Source of the DNA: Corynebacterium sp. UBA2622
GTDB taxonomy: Bacteria > Actinomycetota > Actinomycetes > Mycobacteriales > Mycobacteriaceae
DNA length: 64,000 nucleotides
NCBI RefSeq assembly: GCF_002339505.1
Contig: NZ_DDJO01000013.1
Coordinates: forward strand, 82,893-146,892
Direction of reading: 5' to 3'
Part shown: piece by piece, positions 26,134 through 33,079 of the stretch
Position numbering within the stretch: the first letter of the stretch is position 1
Layout: each line of letters opens with the position of its first letter
Translations under genes and position numbers: made by a program
Notes under the pieces: generated by a model
What the model was told of the DNA's origin: nothing
Database searches by the model: none
The model's input: only the letters and a program-made list of their open reading frames with translations

Positions 26134-27570
26134 CTAGCAGTCGAAGTACATCTCGAACTCGAGCGGTGTCGGGCGCAGGCGCGACGGGGCGATTTCGCGG
26201 TCGTACTTCAGGCGGGTGTAGGTCTCGATAAGGTCTTCGGTGAACACGTCGCCCTCGGTGAGGAAGTCGTGGTCGTTTTCGAGGGCCTTCAGGGCCGCCT
26301 CGAGCGAGGTCGGAGCCTGCGGGATCTCCTTGGCCTCCTCCGGCGGAAGCTCGTAGAGGTCCTTGTCCACCGGAGCGTGCGGCTCGATGCGGTTCTTGAT
26401 GCCGTCGATACCGGCGAGCATCATGGCCGCGAAGCCGAGGTAGGGGTTGCCCGAGGGGTCCGGCGCGCGGAACTCGATGCGCTTGGCCTTCGGGTTGGAG
26501 CCGGTGATGGGGATGCGGATGGCCGCGGAGCGGTTGCGCTGCGAGTAGACCAGGTTGATCGGGGCCTCGAAGCCGGGCACCAGGCGGTGGTAGGAGTTCA
26601 GCGTCGGATTGGTGAACGCCAGCACGGAACCCGCGTGCTCCAGGATGCCGCCGATGTAGTAGCGGGCGGTGTCCGACAGCCCGCCGTAACCGGACTCGTC
26701 GTAGAAGAGCGGCTCGCCGTCCTTCCACAGGGACTGGTGGGCGTGCATGCCGGAACCGTTGTCGCCTGCAAGCGGCTTGGGCATGAAGGTGGCGGTCTTG
26801 CCGAACTGGGTGGCGGTGTTCTTCACGATGTACTTGAAGTCCTGCAGGTCGTCGGCCGCGTGGAGCAGGGTGTTGAAGCGGTAGTTGATCTCCTGCTGGC
26901 CGCCGTTGCCCACCTCGCGGTGGAAGCGCTCAATCGCGAAACCCGCCTCGGTGAGGTTGAGGGCCATCGCGTCGCGGATGTCCACCGTCTTGTCGTACGG
27001 CGGGACGGGGAAGTAACCGCCCTTGACGCGGTTCTTGTAACCGAGGTTGGGGGAGCCGTCGAGCTCGGTCTCGCGACCGCGGTTCCACCAGCCCTCCTCG
27101 GACTCGATGTTGTAGAACGACTGGTGGTCGTCGACCTGGTAGCGGATGGAATCGAAGAGGTAGAACTCGGCCTCGGCACCGAAGAGGCAGCTGTCGGCGA
27201 TGCCCGTGGAGGCGAGATACTCCTCGGCCTTGCGGGCCACGTTGCGCGGGTCGCGGGAGAACGCCTCGTGGGTGAAGGGGTCGTTGACGAAGAACTTCAC
27301 GTTCAAGGTCTTCGCGGCACGGAACTGGTCAAGCTTCGCGGTGGCGAGGTCCGGCATGAGCGTCATGTCGGATTCCTCGATGGTGGTGAAGCCGCGGATG
27401 GAGGAGCCGTCGAAGGCGAGACCGTCCTCGACCACGTCCTCGTCGAACATCGAGGCGGGGATGGAGAAGTGGTGCTCGGTGCCCGGGACGTCGGTGAAGC
27501 GAACGTCGACGAACTCGACACCCTCATCCTGGATGAACTTTTTAACCTCGTCGATATTCTCGAATGCCAC
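26134..27570 (-). CDS. glnA: glutamine synthetase type I (main enzyme)
   Basis: This 478-residue enzyme is the principal glutamine synthetase, assimilating ammonium into glutamine. The adenylylation loop KDLYELPPEEAKE contains the regulatory tyrosine modified by GlnE, which is encoded about 7 kb away. The catalytic motifs MFDEDVVEDGLAFDGSSIRGF and the GSGMHAHQS stretch are present. The start is a GTG at 27570, supported by AAGGGAGTT about seven bases upstream. A perfect 15-base palindrome lies 31 bases upstream of the start codon and overlaps the likely promoter. Confidence 0.97.
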   Translation of the reverse strand: MAFENIDEVKKFIQDEGVEFVDVRFTDVPGTEHHFSIPASMFDEDVVEDGLAFDGSSIRGFTTIEESDMTLMPDLATAKLDQFRAAKTLNVKFFVNDPFTHEAFSRDPRNVARKAEEYLASTGIADSCLFGAEAEFYLFDSIRYQVDDHQSFYNIESEEGWWNRGRETELDGSPNLGYKNRVKGGYFPVPPYDKTVDIRDAMALNLTEAGFAIERFHREVGNGGQQEINYRFNTLLHAADDLQDFKYIVKNTATQFGKTATFMPKPLAGDNGSGMHAHQSLWKDGEPLFYDESGYGGLSDTARYYIGGILEHAGSVLAFTNPTLNSYHRLVPGFEAPINLVYSQRNRSAAIRIPITGSNPKAKRIEFRAPDPSGNPYLGFAAMMLAGIDGIKNRIEPHAPVDKDLYELPPEEAKEIPQAPTSLEAALKALENDHDFLTEGDVFTEDLIETYTRLKYDREIAPSRLRPTPLEFEMYFDC

Positions 27571-27600
27571 GGTCTAACTCCCTTGGTTGGCTCAATTGAA

Positions 27601-27615
27601 TGTAGACAGTCTACA
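27601..27615. promoter_or_regulatory. perfect palindrome upstream of glnA (putative operator)
   Basis: TGTAGAC and GTCTACA are perfect inverted halves around one base. The site lies 31 bases before the glnA GTG and overlaps -10-like sequences on the minus strand (TAGACT, TACATT). It does not match the AmtR or GlxR patterns as I know them. The half-sites equal those of McbR, but that regulator uses a six-base spacer. Confidence 0.6.
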
Positions 27616-27712
27616 GCCGGGGAGGACCGAATTTCCCAACAACGCGTACGCTTCACGTTCCCTCCAGAGGTCTCACAGCTGCCACGGATTCCACGGGCGA
27701 AGCGCTGGTTAG

Positions 27713-27718
27713 TAGGGT
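27713..27718 (+). promoter_or_regulatory. -10 box of a likely leaderless promoter (RDD gene)
   Basis: TAGGGT ends seven bases before the ATG at 27726. Confidence 0.5.
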
Positions 27719-27725
27719 TGAGCCC

Positions 27726-28202
27726 ATGGCAAGCACAAAGCAAAGCTGGCGCGAGGGGCCTGAACTACCGGAGCAGTTCGACGAGGGGGAAACGTACGGC
27801 TCCTACCCCGGGGAGACCCTCGGTCTGCCCAAGGAGGGGCCCGGGGCCCAGGCTTCCGTGGCCCGCCGCATGGGCGGGGTCATCATTGACTGGGTGTTGT
27901 GCTGGGTCATCGCCGGATTCATCCACCTCAACACCGCCGCCTTGGGTGACACGGCCACGCTCACGCTTCTGCTCTGGGTGGTTCTCGGCATCGTCTGCGG
28001 CTGGTTGTTCGCGCGCACCCCGGGGATGGCGCTTCTGGGCATGGGCGTCGCGCGTCTCGATGCCCCCGGCGAGCGCGTCGGCCTCGGGCGCGCCGCGCTG
28101 CGGACCCTGTTCACGATGTTCATCCTGCCGGCGGCGATGGTCGACGCGAACGGACGTGGGATGCACGACCGCGCCACCGGGACCACCGTCATCCGCGCCT
28201 GA
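27726..28202 (+). CDS. RDD family membrane protein
   Basis: This 158-residue protein has a soluble N-terminal segment, then an RDD domain with ARRMGGVIIDWVLCW near residue 43 (the arginine and aspartate that name the family). It has about three membrane helices and ends in the conserved GRGMHDRATGTTVIRA. RDD proteins are proposed to take part in transport, but no substrate is established. It is divergent from glnA, as in other corynebacteria. The ATG at 27726 has TAGGGT seven bases upstream and no Shine-Dalgarno. Confidence 0.88.
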   Translation: MASTKQSWREGPELPEQFDEGETYGSYPGETLGLPKEGPGAQASVARRMGGVIIDWVLCWVIAGFIHLNTAALGDTATLTLLLWVVLGIVCGWLFARTPGMALLGMGVARLDAPGERVGLGRAALRTLFTMFILPAAMVDANGRGMHDRATGTTVIRA

Positions 28203-28217
28203 GCGCCCGCCCCGGAT

Positions 28218-28252
28218 GCCCCAGCTCTGCAGCAGAACAGGGGCGTTTTTTC
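28218..28252 (+). terminator. rho-independent terminator of the RDD gene
   Basis: GCCCC/GGGGC enclose an inner TCTG/CAGA helix and are followed by GTTTTTTT, a typical intrinsic terminator 15 bases after the stop. Confidence 0.85.
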
Positions 28253-28269
28253 TTTGAACGGCCAGAAAG

Positions 28270-28305
28270 CACAGACGCCGCCCCGGGGTGGGGGCGGCGT
28301 CTGTG
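28270..28305 (-). terminator. long perfect hairpin after the DUF4191 gene
   Basis: CACAGACGCCGCCCC and its exact complement form a 15-pair stem with loop GGGGTG. It lies 30 bases after the minus-strand stop. On that strand it is followed only by CTTTCTGG, so the T-run is weak. Confidence 0.7.
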
Positions 28306-28335
28306 TTGTAGAGGGGGGGATTCGAAGAGGGGGTG

Positions 28336-29121
28336 CTACTTGCCCTTGCGCTCCTGCATGCGGCGCATGCGCCGGTTCATGCCGGACATGGACTGCGCCT
28401 GGCGCGGCATGGGCCCGCCAGGCAGGCCCGCGGGGCGGTTAGCGGCGCGGGCGTCCATGGCGTCGAGCTTGGCCGACATGGCGTAGACCTCGTCCTTCTT
28501 GAAGTCCTTGGGCAGCTTGAGCATCGCCTTCTGCAGGTCGCGCACCGGGGTCTCCCCCTCGCCGTCACCGATGTAGATCTCGTGGATCGGCACGCCGGCC
28601 AGCAGGCGGTCGACGCGCTTGGACTCGCGTTCCATGAGCTTCCTCAGCCGGTTGCGGTTGCCCTCTCCGACGAGTACGACACCGGGGTTGCCCACCACGC
28701 GGTGCACGACGTCCATCTGCGGCGTCGCCGCCACGGAGGTCTTGGTGATCCAGGCGATGCCCATCGAGCTGCGCATGTTCTCCAGCGTCCAGGCGGCGGC
28801 GCCGGGCTGGTTACCCACCTCGTCGTACATGGAGCGCTCCAGCCGGCGGCTGAACAGCCACATGGCCAGGACCGCGCCAACGAGGATGCCCAGAACGAGC
28901 ATGTACCACTGGCCGTGCCACAGCAGACCAATGAGGAAGAACAGCAGCGCCATTCCCACCACGGACAGCACCATGAGCGGAATAAGTTTGCTGTCCCTCT
29001 TGCGCTGCATCTGGAACGCCTGCCAGATCTGGCTCTGCGTGTTCCTGCGCTTCGCGCGCTTCGCCTCGCGCTGTTCGGCCTTGATGGACCTGCTGGCCAC
29101 CTTGTTCTTCGAATCTGCCAT
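28336..29121 (-). CDS. DUF4191 domain membrane protein
   Basis: This 261-residue protein belongs to the actinobacterial DUF4191 family. A very basic N-terminus (about 1-45) precedes two adjacent membrane helices (about 48-92) and then a cytoplasmic domain with a methionine, arginine and glycine-rich tail. Its function is unknown. The ATG at 29121 is preferred over a GTG at 29130 because TAGAGT ends seven bases before the ATG. In C. glutamicum, as I recall, the homologue is close to lipA; here a fatty-acid cluster lies between them. Confidence 0.85.
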   Translation of the reverse strand: MADSKNKVASRSIKAEQREAKRAKRRNTQSQIWQAFQMQRKRDSKLIPLMVLSVVGMALLFFLIGLLWHGQWYMLVLGILVGAVLAMWLFSRRLERSMYDEVGNQPGAAAWTLENMRSSMGIAWITKTSVAATPQMDVVHRVVGNPGVVLVGEGNRNRLRKLMERESKRVDRLLAGVPIHEIYIGDGEGETPVRDLQKAMLKLPKDFKKDEVYAMSAKLDAMDARAANRPAGLPGGPMPRQAQSMSGMNRRMRRMQERKGK

Positions 29122-29128
29122 GGTCACC

Positions 29129-29134
29129 ACTCTA
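29129..29134 (-). promoter_or_regulatory. -10 box of a likely leaderless promoter (DUF4191 gene)
   Basis: TAGAGT on the minus strand ends seven bases before the ATG at 29121. Confidence 0.5.
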
Positions 29135-29154
29135 TTGCACTCGCCTGAAATGGG

Positions 29155-29190
29155 AAAAAGCGGCGCGCTCGTCAGAGCGGCACCGCTTTT
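29155..29190 (-). terminator. terminator of the hydratase-reductase operon
   Basis: AAAAGCGG and CCGCTTTT form the outer stem and CGCTC/GAGCG an inner helix. On the minus strand the stem ends in TTTTT, 18 bases after the hydratase stop. Confidence 0.85.
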
Positions 29191-29208
29191 CGACGTCCCT
29201 TCAACCGC

Positions 29209-30162
29209 TTACAGCTGCGTCACCTCGGCGTTGAGGTGGAGCTTCTCCGGCTTGGAAGCGCTGCGCAGCTGGATGCTGGTGCTACACCCGTCGCCGGCGG
29301 AGCCCGGAAGGGCCCAGGCCGCGACGCGGGCCGGGATCACAACCGGCTTGTGGAACTCCACGGAATACCGCAGCGCACCGCCGAGCCTGCCCTCGAGGAG
29401 CTGGAGCACGGAAGCGGCCGAATACATCCCGTGCGCGATGACCGACGGGAAGCCGAACGCCTTGGCGCCCAGGTTCGAGGTGTGGATCGGGTTCGAGTCG
29501 CCCGATGCGTCCACGTAGGCGCGGACGTTGTCGCGCGTCCACTTCCACTGCGCGTTGGCGGCCACCTCGGGGGTCTCCGGCTTCGGCAGCATGCGGGCGT
29601 CGTCAAGCCCGCGGGTGGTGAGGCTGACGGGGGCGTTCTTGGCAAAAGACGTGCCCTGGGAGAGCATGGTGGCGGTCTGCGACCAGACCGGCTCACCGAG
29701 GGGTCCCTCACCCTCGACGAAGAATTCGGTGACGATGTCGATGAGCAGGCCCTTTCGGTGGGGCCTGAGGTTCTCGGCGTGGGCGCGCACCGTGAAGGTC
29801 TCGTCCACCCGCGGCGCGCGCTTCTGGGTGATCACGTTGGCCACGTGCACCGCGCCGACGGGGGCGAAGGGGAAGTCGGGGCGGCTCATGAGCTCCATCG
29901 TCAGCGGAAAACCGATGACGAAGAGGTAGGTCGGTGGCAGGTCGTTGCCGAGCCGGAGGCCGGTCGCGCGGGAGTACGCGGCGAGATTGTCCACGTCGAC
30001 GGTCACTCCGCGGACCTCCAGGCGGGACTGGGGATCCTTGTCTGCCACGTGGTCGGTTCCACCGACGGGGGACATTCCGACGACGATGTTGCGCATCACC
30101 TTGCCCAGGTCCGGGATGGAGGGGAGGACCTCGTAGCGTGCCGTGCTCTGTGCGGTGGTCAT
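29209..30162 (-). CDS. MaoC-like (R)-specific enoyl/3-hydroxyacyl hydratase (HtdX type)
   Basis: This 317-residue protein has two hot-dog domains, as in the mycobacterial HtdX group. The C-terminal half holds the hydratase motif, Asp222 and His227 in SGDSNPIH, followed by the conserved FPSVIAHGMYSA stretch. The N-terminal half (about 1-170) is the non-catalytic partner domain. The expected reaction is reversible hydration of trans-2-enoyl-CoA to (R)-3-hydroxyacyl-CoA. It follows the FabG4-like gene by four bases, so the two form an operon and can act in sequence. The ATG at 30162 has GGGAGCG about eight bases upstream. The order matches Rv0241c-Rv0242c of M. tuberculosis. Confidence 0.85.
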   Translation of the reverse strand: MTTAQSTARYEVLPSIPDLGKVMRNIVVGMSPVGGTDHVADKDPQSRLEVRGVTVDVDNLAAYSRATGLRLGNDLPPTYLFVIGFPLTMELMSRPDFPFAPVGAVHVANVITQKRAPRVDETFTVRAHAENLRPHRKGLLIDIVTEFFVEGEGPLGEPVWSQTATMLSQGTSFAKNAPVSLTTRGLDDARMLPKPETPEVAANAQWKWTRDNVRAYVDASGDSNPIHTSNLGAKAFGFPSVIAHGMYSAASVLQLLEGRLGGALRYSVEFHKPVVIPARVAAWALPGSAGDGCSTSIQLRSASKPEKLHLNAEVTQL

Positions 30163-30166
30163 GGTC

Positions 30167-31501
30167 TTACGCTCCCAGGATGCTCTGGCCGCAGACGCGG
30201 ACGGTGTTGCCGTTCACGGCGGTGGAGGACGTGGACGCGAAGTAGGCGACCGTCTCGGCGACGTCGACGGGCTTGCCACCCTGCTGCATGGAGTTGGCGC
30301 GGCGGCCGATCTCGCGCGGGCCGGTCGGCATCGCGGCGGTCATGTCGGTCTCGATGAAGCCGGGGGCGACGGCGTTGATGTTGCCGCCGAGGGCCGCCAG
30401 GCTGTCCTTGAGCGAGTCGACGAAGCCGATGATGCCGGCCTTGGTGGTGCCGTAGTTGGTCTGGCCGCGGTTCCCGGCGATGCCGGAGGTGGAGGAGACG
30501 CCGATGACGGCGGGCTTGTCGCCGAGGGCGCCGAGCTCGATCATCTTCTCGGTGATGCGCACCGGGGCGACGAGGTTGATGTTCTGCACCATGTTCCAGC
30601 GGGACTCATCCATGTTGGCCAGGAGCTTGTCGCGGGTGACGCCGGCGTTGTGCACGAGGATGTCCACCTTCTGGTGGTGGCGCTCCTCGGCGTGCTTGGC
30701 AATCTCCTCCGCGGCCCGCGGGTCCGTCACGTCGAGGGGCAGCGCGGTGCCCTTGACCTTGTTGGCGGTGGCGGTGAGGCCCTCACCGGCCTGCGGGATG
30801 TCGATGCAGATGACCTTGGCGCCGTCGCGGGCGAGCACCTCGGCGATGACGGCGCCGATGCCGCGTGCTGCGCCGGTGACCACCGCGAGGCGGCCGGCCA
30901 GGGGCTTGTCCCAGTCGGTGGGGATGTCTGCACCGGCGGCGGTGACGCGGATGACCTGGGCGTCAACGTAGGCGGACTTACCGGAGAGGAGGAAGCGCAG
31001 GGTGGACTCGACGCCCTGGAAGTTGGCGGAATCGACGGCGGGGTCCACGTAGACGAGCTGCACGGTTGCGGCCTTGCGCATTTCCTTCGCGAGGGAGCGG
31101 GTGAAGCCCTCCAGGGCGCGGGCGGCGATGCGCGCGTCGGCGTCGTCAAGCAGCTCCGGAGTGGTCCCGATGACCACAAGGCGGGCATTGTCCGTGACCT
31201 TGCGCATCTGCGGCTGGAAGAAGTCGAAGAGCTGCTCGAGCTGCTCCGGGGCGGTGATCCCCGTGGCATCGAAGACCATGCCGGCGCGCGGGGTGTCGGC
31301 CTCGGCCTTCATCAGCTTGTACGGGCCGGCAAGGGTGGTGTCCAGGGCCTGGCGCAGGCGGCCCTCGCCACCGACGACGACGGGGCCGTGGAGGAGGGGC
31401 TCACCCTGCTTGTAGCGGCGCAGGGGGTAACCCTGGGGGACACCGACCTTGGCGGCGATGGGGGAGTTGATCAGCTGTTCCATGAAGCTCTTTTTGGCCA
31501 C
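30167..31501 (-). CDS. fabG: high-molecular-weight 3-oxoacyl-CoA/ACP reductase (FabG4 type)
   Basis: This 444-residue protein is the long FabG4 form. Residues 1-200 form the flavodoxin-like N-terminal domain and 201-444 the short-chain dehydrogenase. The cofactor motif TGAARGIG is at 209-216, and the catalytic set is Ser337, Tyr350 and Lys354 (with the NAG motif at 285-287). It should interconvert 3-oxoacyl and (R)-3-hydroxyacyl thioesters; FabG4 of M. tuberculosis prefers NADH and acyl-CoA. The GTG at 31501 is supported by AAGGAGAA about six bases upstream. It is divergent from a thiolase gene across a 198-base AT-rich control region. Confidence 0.9.
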   Translation of the reverse strand: MAKKSFMEQLINSPIAAKVGVPQGYPLRRYKQGEPLLHGPVVVGGEGRLRQALDTTLAGPYKLMKAEADTPRAGMVFDATGITAPEQLEQLFDFFQPQMRKVTDNARLVVIGTTPELLDDADARIAARALEGFTRSLAKEMRKAATVQLVYVDPAVDSANFQGVESTLRFLLSGKSAYVDAQVIRVTAAGADIPTDWDKPLAGRLAVVTGAARGIGAVIAEVLARDGAKVICIDIPQAGEGLTATANKVKGTALPLDVTDPRAAEEIAKHAEERHHQKVDILVHNAGVTRDKLLANMDESRWNMVQNINLVAPVRITEKMIELGALGDKPAVIGVSSTSGIAGNRGQTNYGTTKAGIIGFVDSLKDSLAALGGNINAVAPGFIETDMTAAMPTGPREIGRRANSMQQGGKPVDVAETVAYFASTSSTAVNGNTVRVCGQSILGA

Positions 31502-31699
31502 GGTGTTCTCCTTGTGAGTGGTTCCCCGAAAGCGTGTGGCAACGGGGGCTGAAGTCGTAAGGTAGTAACTAAGGCTACCAATTTGTTTCGTTCGTGATGT
31601 AGCTTACAATACAGCGATAACAGTAATGTGAAGTACATCGATAATCCATCGAATTCGCTTACCTCTCACCGCCCCTCGAATAAGTAAGGACTACTGACC
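31502..31699. promoter_or_regulatory. AT-rich divergent control region of the fatty-acid cluster
   Basis: This 198-base region is clearly more AT-rich than its surroundings. On the plus strand TTGTTT (31583) and TACAAT (31605) with a 16-base spacer form the best promoter. Two inverted repeats flank it: GGTAG/CTACC with nine bases between (31561-31579) and TCGAT/ATCGA with five between (31638-31652). Both are candidate operators for a TetR- or GntR-like fatty-acid regulator, which is not encoded nearby. Confidence 0.6.
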
Positions 31700-32995
31700 G
31701 TGAATCAGCCCCGTAAGGTCGCCGTTCTGGGCGGCAACCGCATCCCCTTCGCCCGCTCCAACAAGGAGTACGCGAACGCTTCCAACCAGGACATGCTCAC
31801 CGCGGCCATCGATGGTCTCGTGGCGCGTTACGGTCTGCAGGACGAGGAGATCGGCCAGGTCGTGGGCGGTGCCGTGATTAAGCACGCGCGCGACTTCAAC
31901 CTGGTGCGCGAGTCCGTGCTCGGTTCGGCCCTGGCCCCCACCACGCCGGCCTTCGACATCCAGCACGCCTGTGGCACCAGCCTCACCTCCGCTATCCAGG
32001 TGGCCGACGCGATCGCGCTCGGCCGCGTCGAGTCCGGCATCGCCTGCGGTACGGACACCACCTCCGACGCCCCGCTGGCCGTCAACGACGACCTGCGCAA
32101 GACGCTGATCAAGCTCTCCAACGCCAAGACCCCGCTCGATCAGCTCAAGCTCGCCGGGTCCATCCGGCCGGGGCAGCTGGCTCCCGAGGCGCCGCAGAAC
32201 GGTGAGCCCCGCACGGGCCTGTCCATGGGTGAGCACGCGGCGATCACCGCCCGCGAGATGGAGATCCCGCGCGAGGCGCAGGACGAGCTGGCCGTGGCCT
32301 CCCACCGCAACCTCGCCAAGGCCTACGACGAGGGTTTCTTCAGCGACCTCGTCACTCCCTTCCTGGGCGTGCAGCGCGACACCAACCTGCGCCCGGATTC
32401 GAGCGTCGAGAAGCTTTCGACGCTCAAGCCCGTCTTCGGCAAGAAGGATGCGGTGCAGCACGGCGGCACGGCAACCATGACCGCCGGCAACTCCACGCCG
32501 CTTACCGACGGCGCCTCCGCCGTCCTCCTCGGCACCGAGGAATGGGGCCGGGAGCACGGTCTGGAGGCCCAGGCGTGGATCGTCGACTCCGAGATCGCTG
32601 CGGTGGACTTCGTCAACGGCCGCGACGGCCTGCTCATGGCGCCGACCTATGCCGTTCCCCGCATGCTGGAGCGCAACGGCCTGACGCTGCAGGACTTCGA
32701 TTTCTACGAGATCCACGAGGCCTTCGCCTCCCAGGTGCTCTCCACGCTCAAGGCATGGGAGGACGACACGTACTGCCGCGAGCGCCTCGGCCTCGACGGC
32801 GCCCTCGGTTCCATCGACCGCTCGAAGCTCAATGTCAAGGGCTCTTCGCTCGCCGCCGGCCATCCGTTCGCGGCCACCGGTGCACGCATCCTTGCCACCG
32901 CCGCCAAGACCCTGGTTGAAAACGGTGGCGGCCGCACCCTCATCTCCGTCTGCGCCGCAGGCGGCCAGGGCGTCGTCGCGATCATCGAGCGTTAG
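31700..32995 (+). CDS. fadA: acetyl-CoA C-acyltransferase (thiolase, FadA2 type)
   Basis: This 431-residue thiolase cleaves 3-oxoacyl-CoA with CoA, or condenses acyl-CoA in reverse. The acyl-accepting cysteine is Cys91 in HACGTS. The C-terminal catalytic histidine (AAGHPFAATG) and second cysteine (SVCAAGGQG) are intact. The sequence resembles mycobacterial FadA2 (Rv0243). The GTG at 31700 has AAGGA nine bases upstream. It heads the plus-strand arm and is followed after 84 bases by the oxidase-like gene. Confidence 0.93.
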   Translation: MNQPRKVAVLGGNRIPFARSNKEYANASNQDMLTAAIDGLVARYGLQDEEIGQVVGGAVIKHARDFNLVRESVLGSALAPTTPAFDIQHACGTSLTSAIQVADAIALGRVESGIACGTDTTSDAPLAVNDDLRKTLIKLSNAKTPLDQLKLAGSIRPGQLAPEAPQNGEPRTGLSMGEHAAITAREMEIPREAQDELAVASHRNLAKAYDEGFFSDLVTPFLGVQRDTNLRPDSSVEKLSTLKPVFGKKDAVQHGGTATMTAGNSTPLTDGASAVLLGTEEWGREHGLEAQAWIVDSEIAAVDFVNGRDGLLMAPTYAVPRMLERNGLTLQDFDFYEIHEAFASQVLSTLKAWEDDTYCRERLGLDGALGSIDRSKLNVKGSSLAAGHPFAATGARILATAAKTLVENGGGRTLISVCAAGGQGVVAIIER

Positions 32996-33079
32996 CCCAC
33001 CCGCCCGGGCGCGCACCCGGGCACCCGCTTCCCGCGCACCTCAGGCATCACAAGCACCACAGCCCCGAAAGGACACCCC

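Noticed and set aside
27601..27615. McbR operator at glnA
   Set aside because: Half-sites agree, but the McbR site as I know it has six bases between TAGAC and GTCTA; here there is one.
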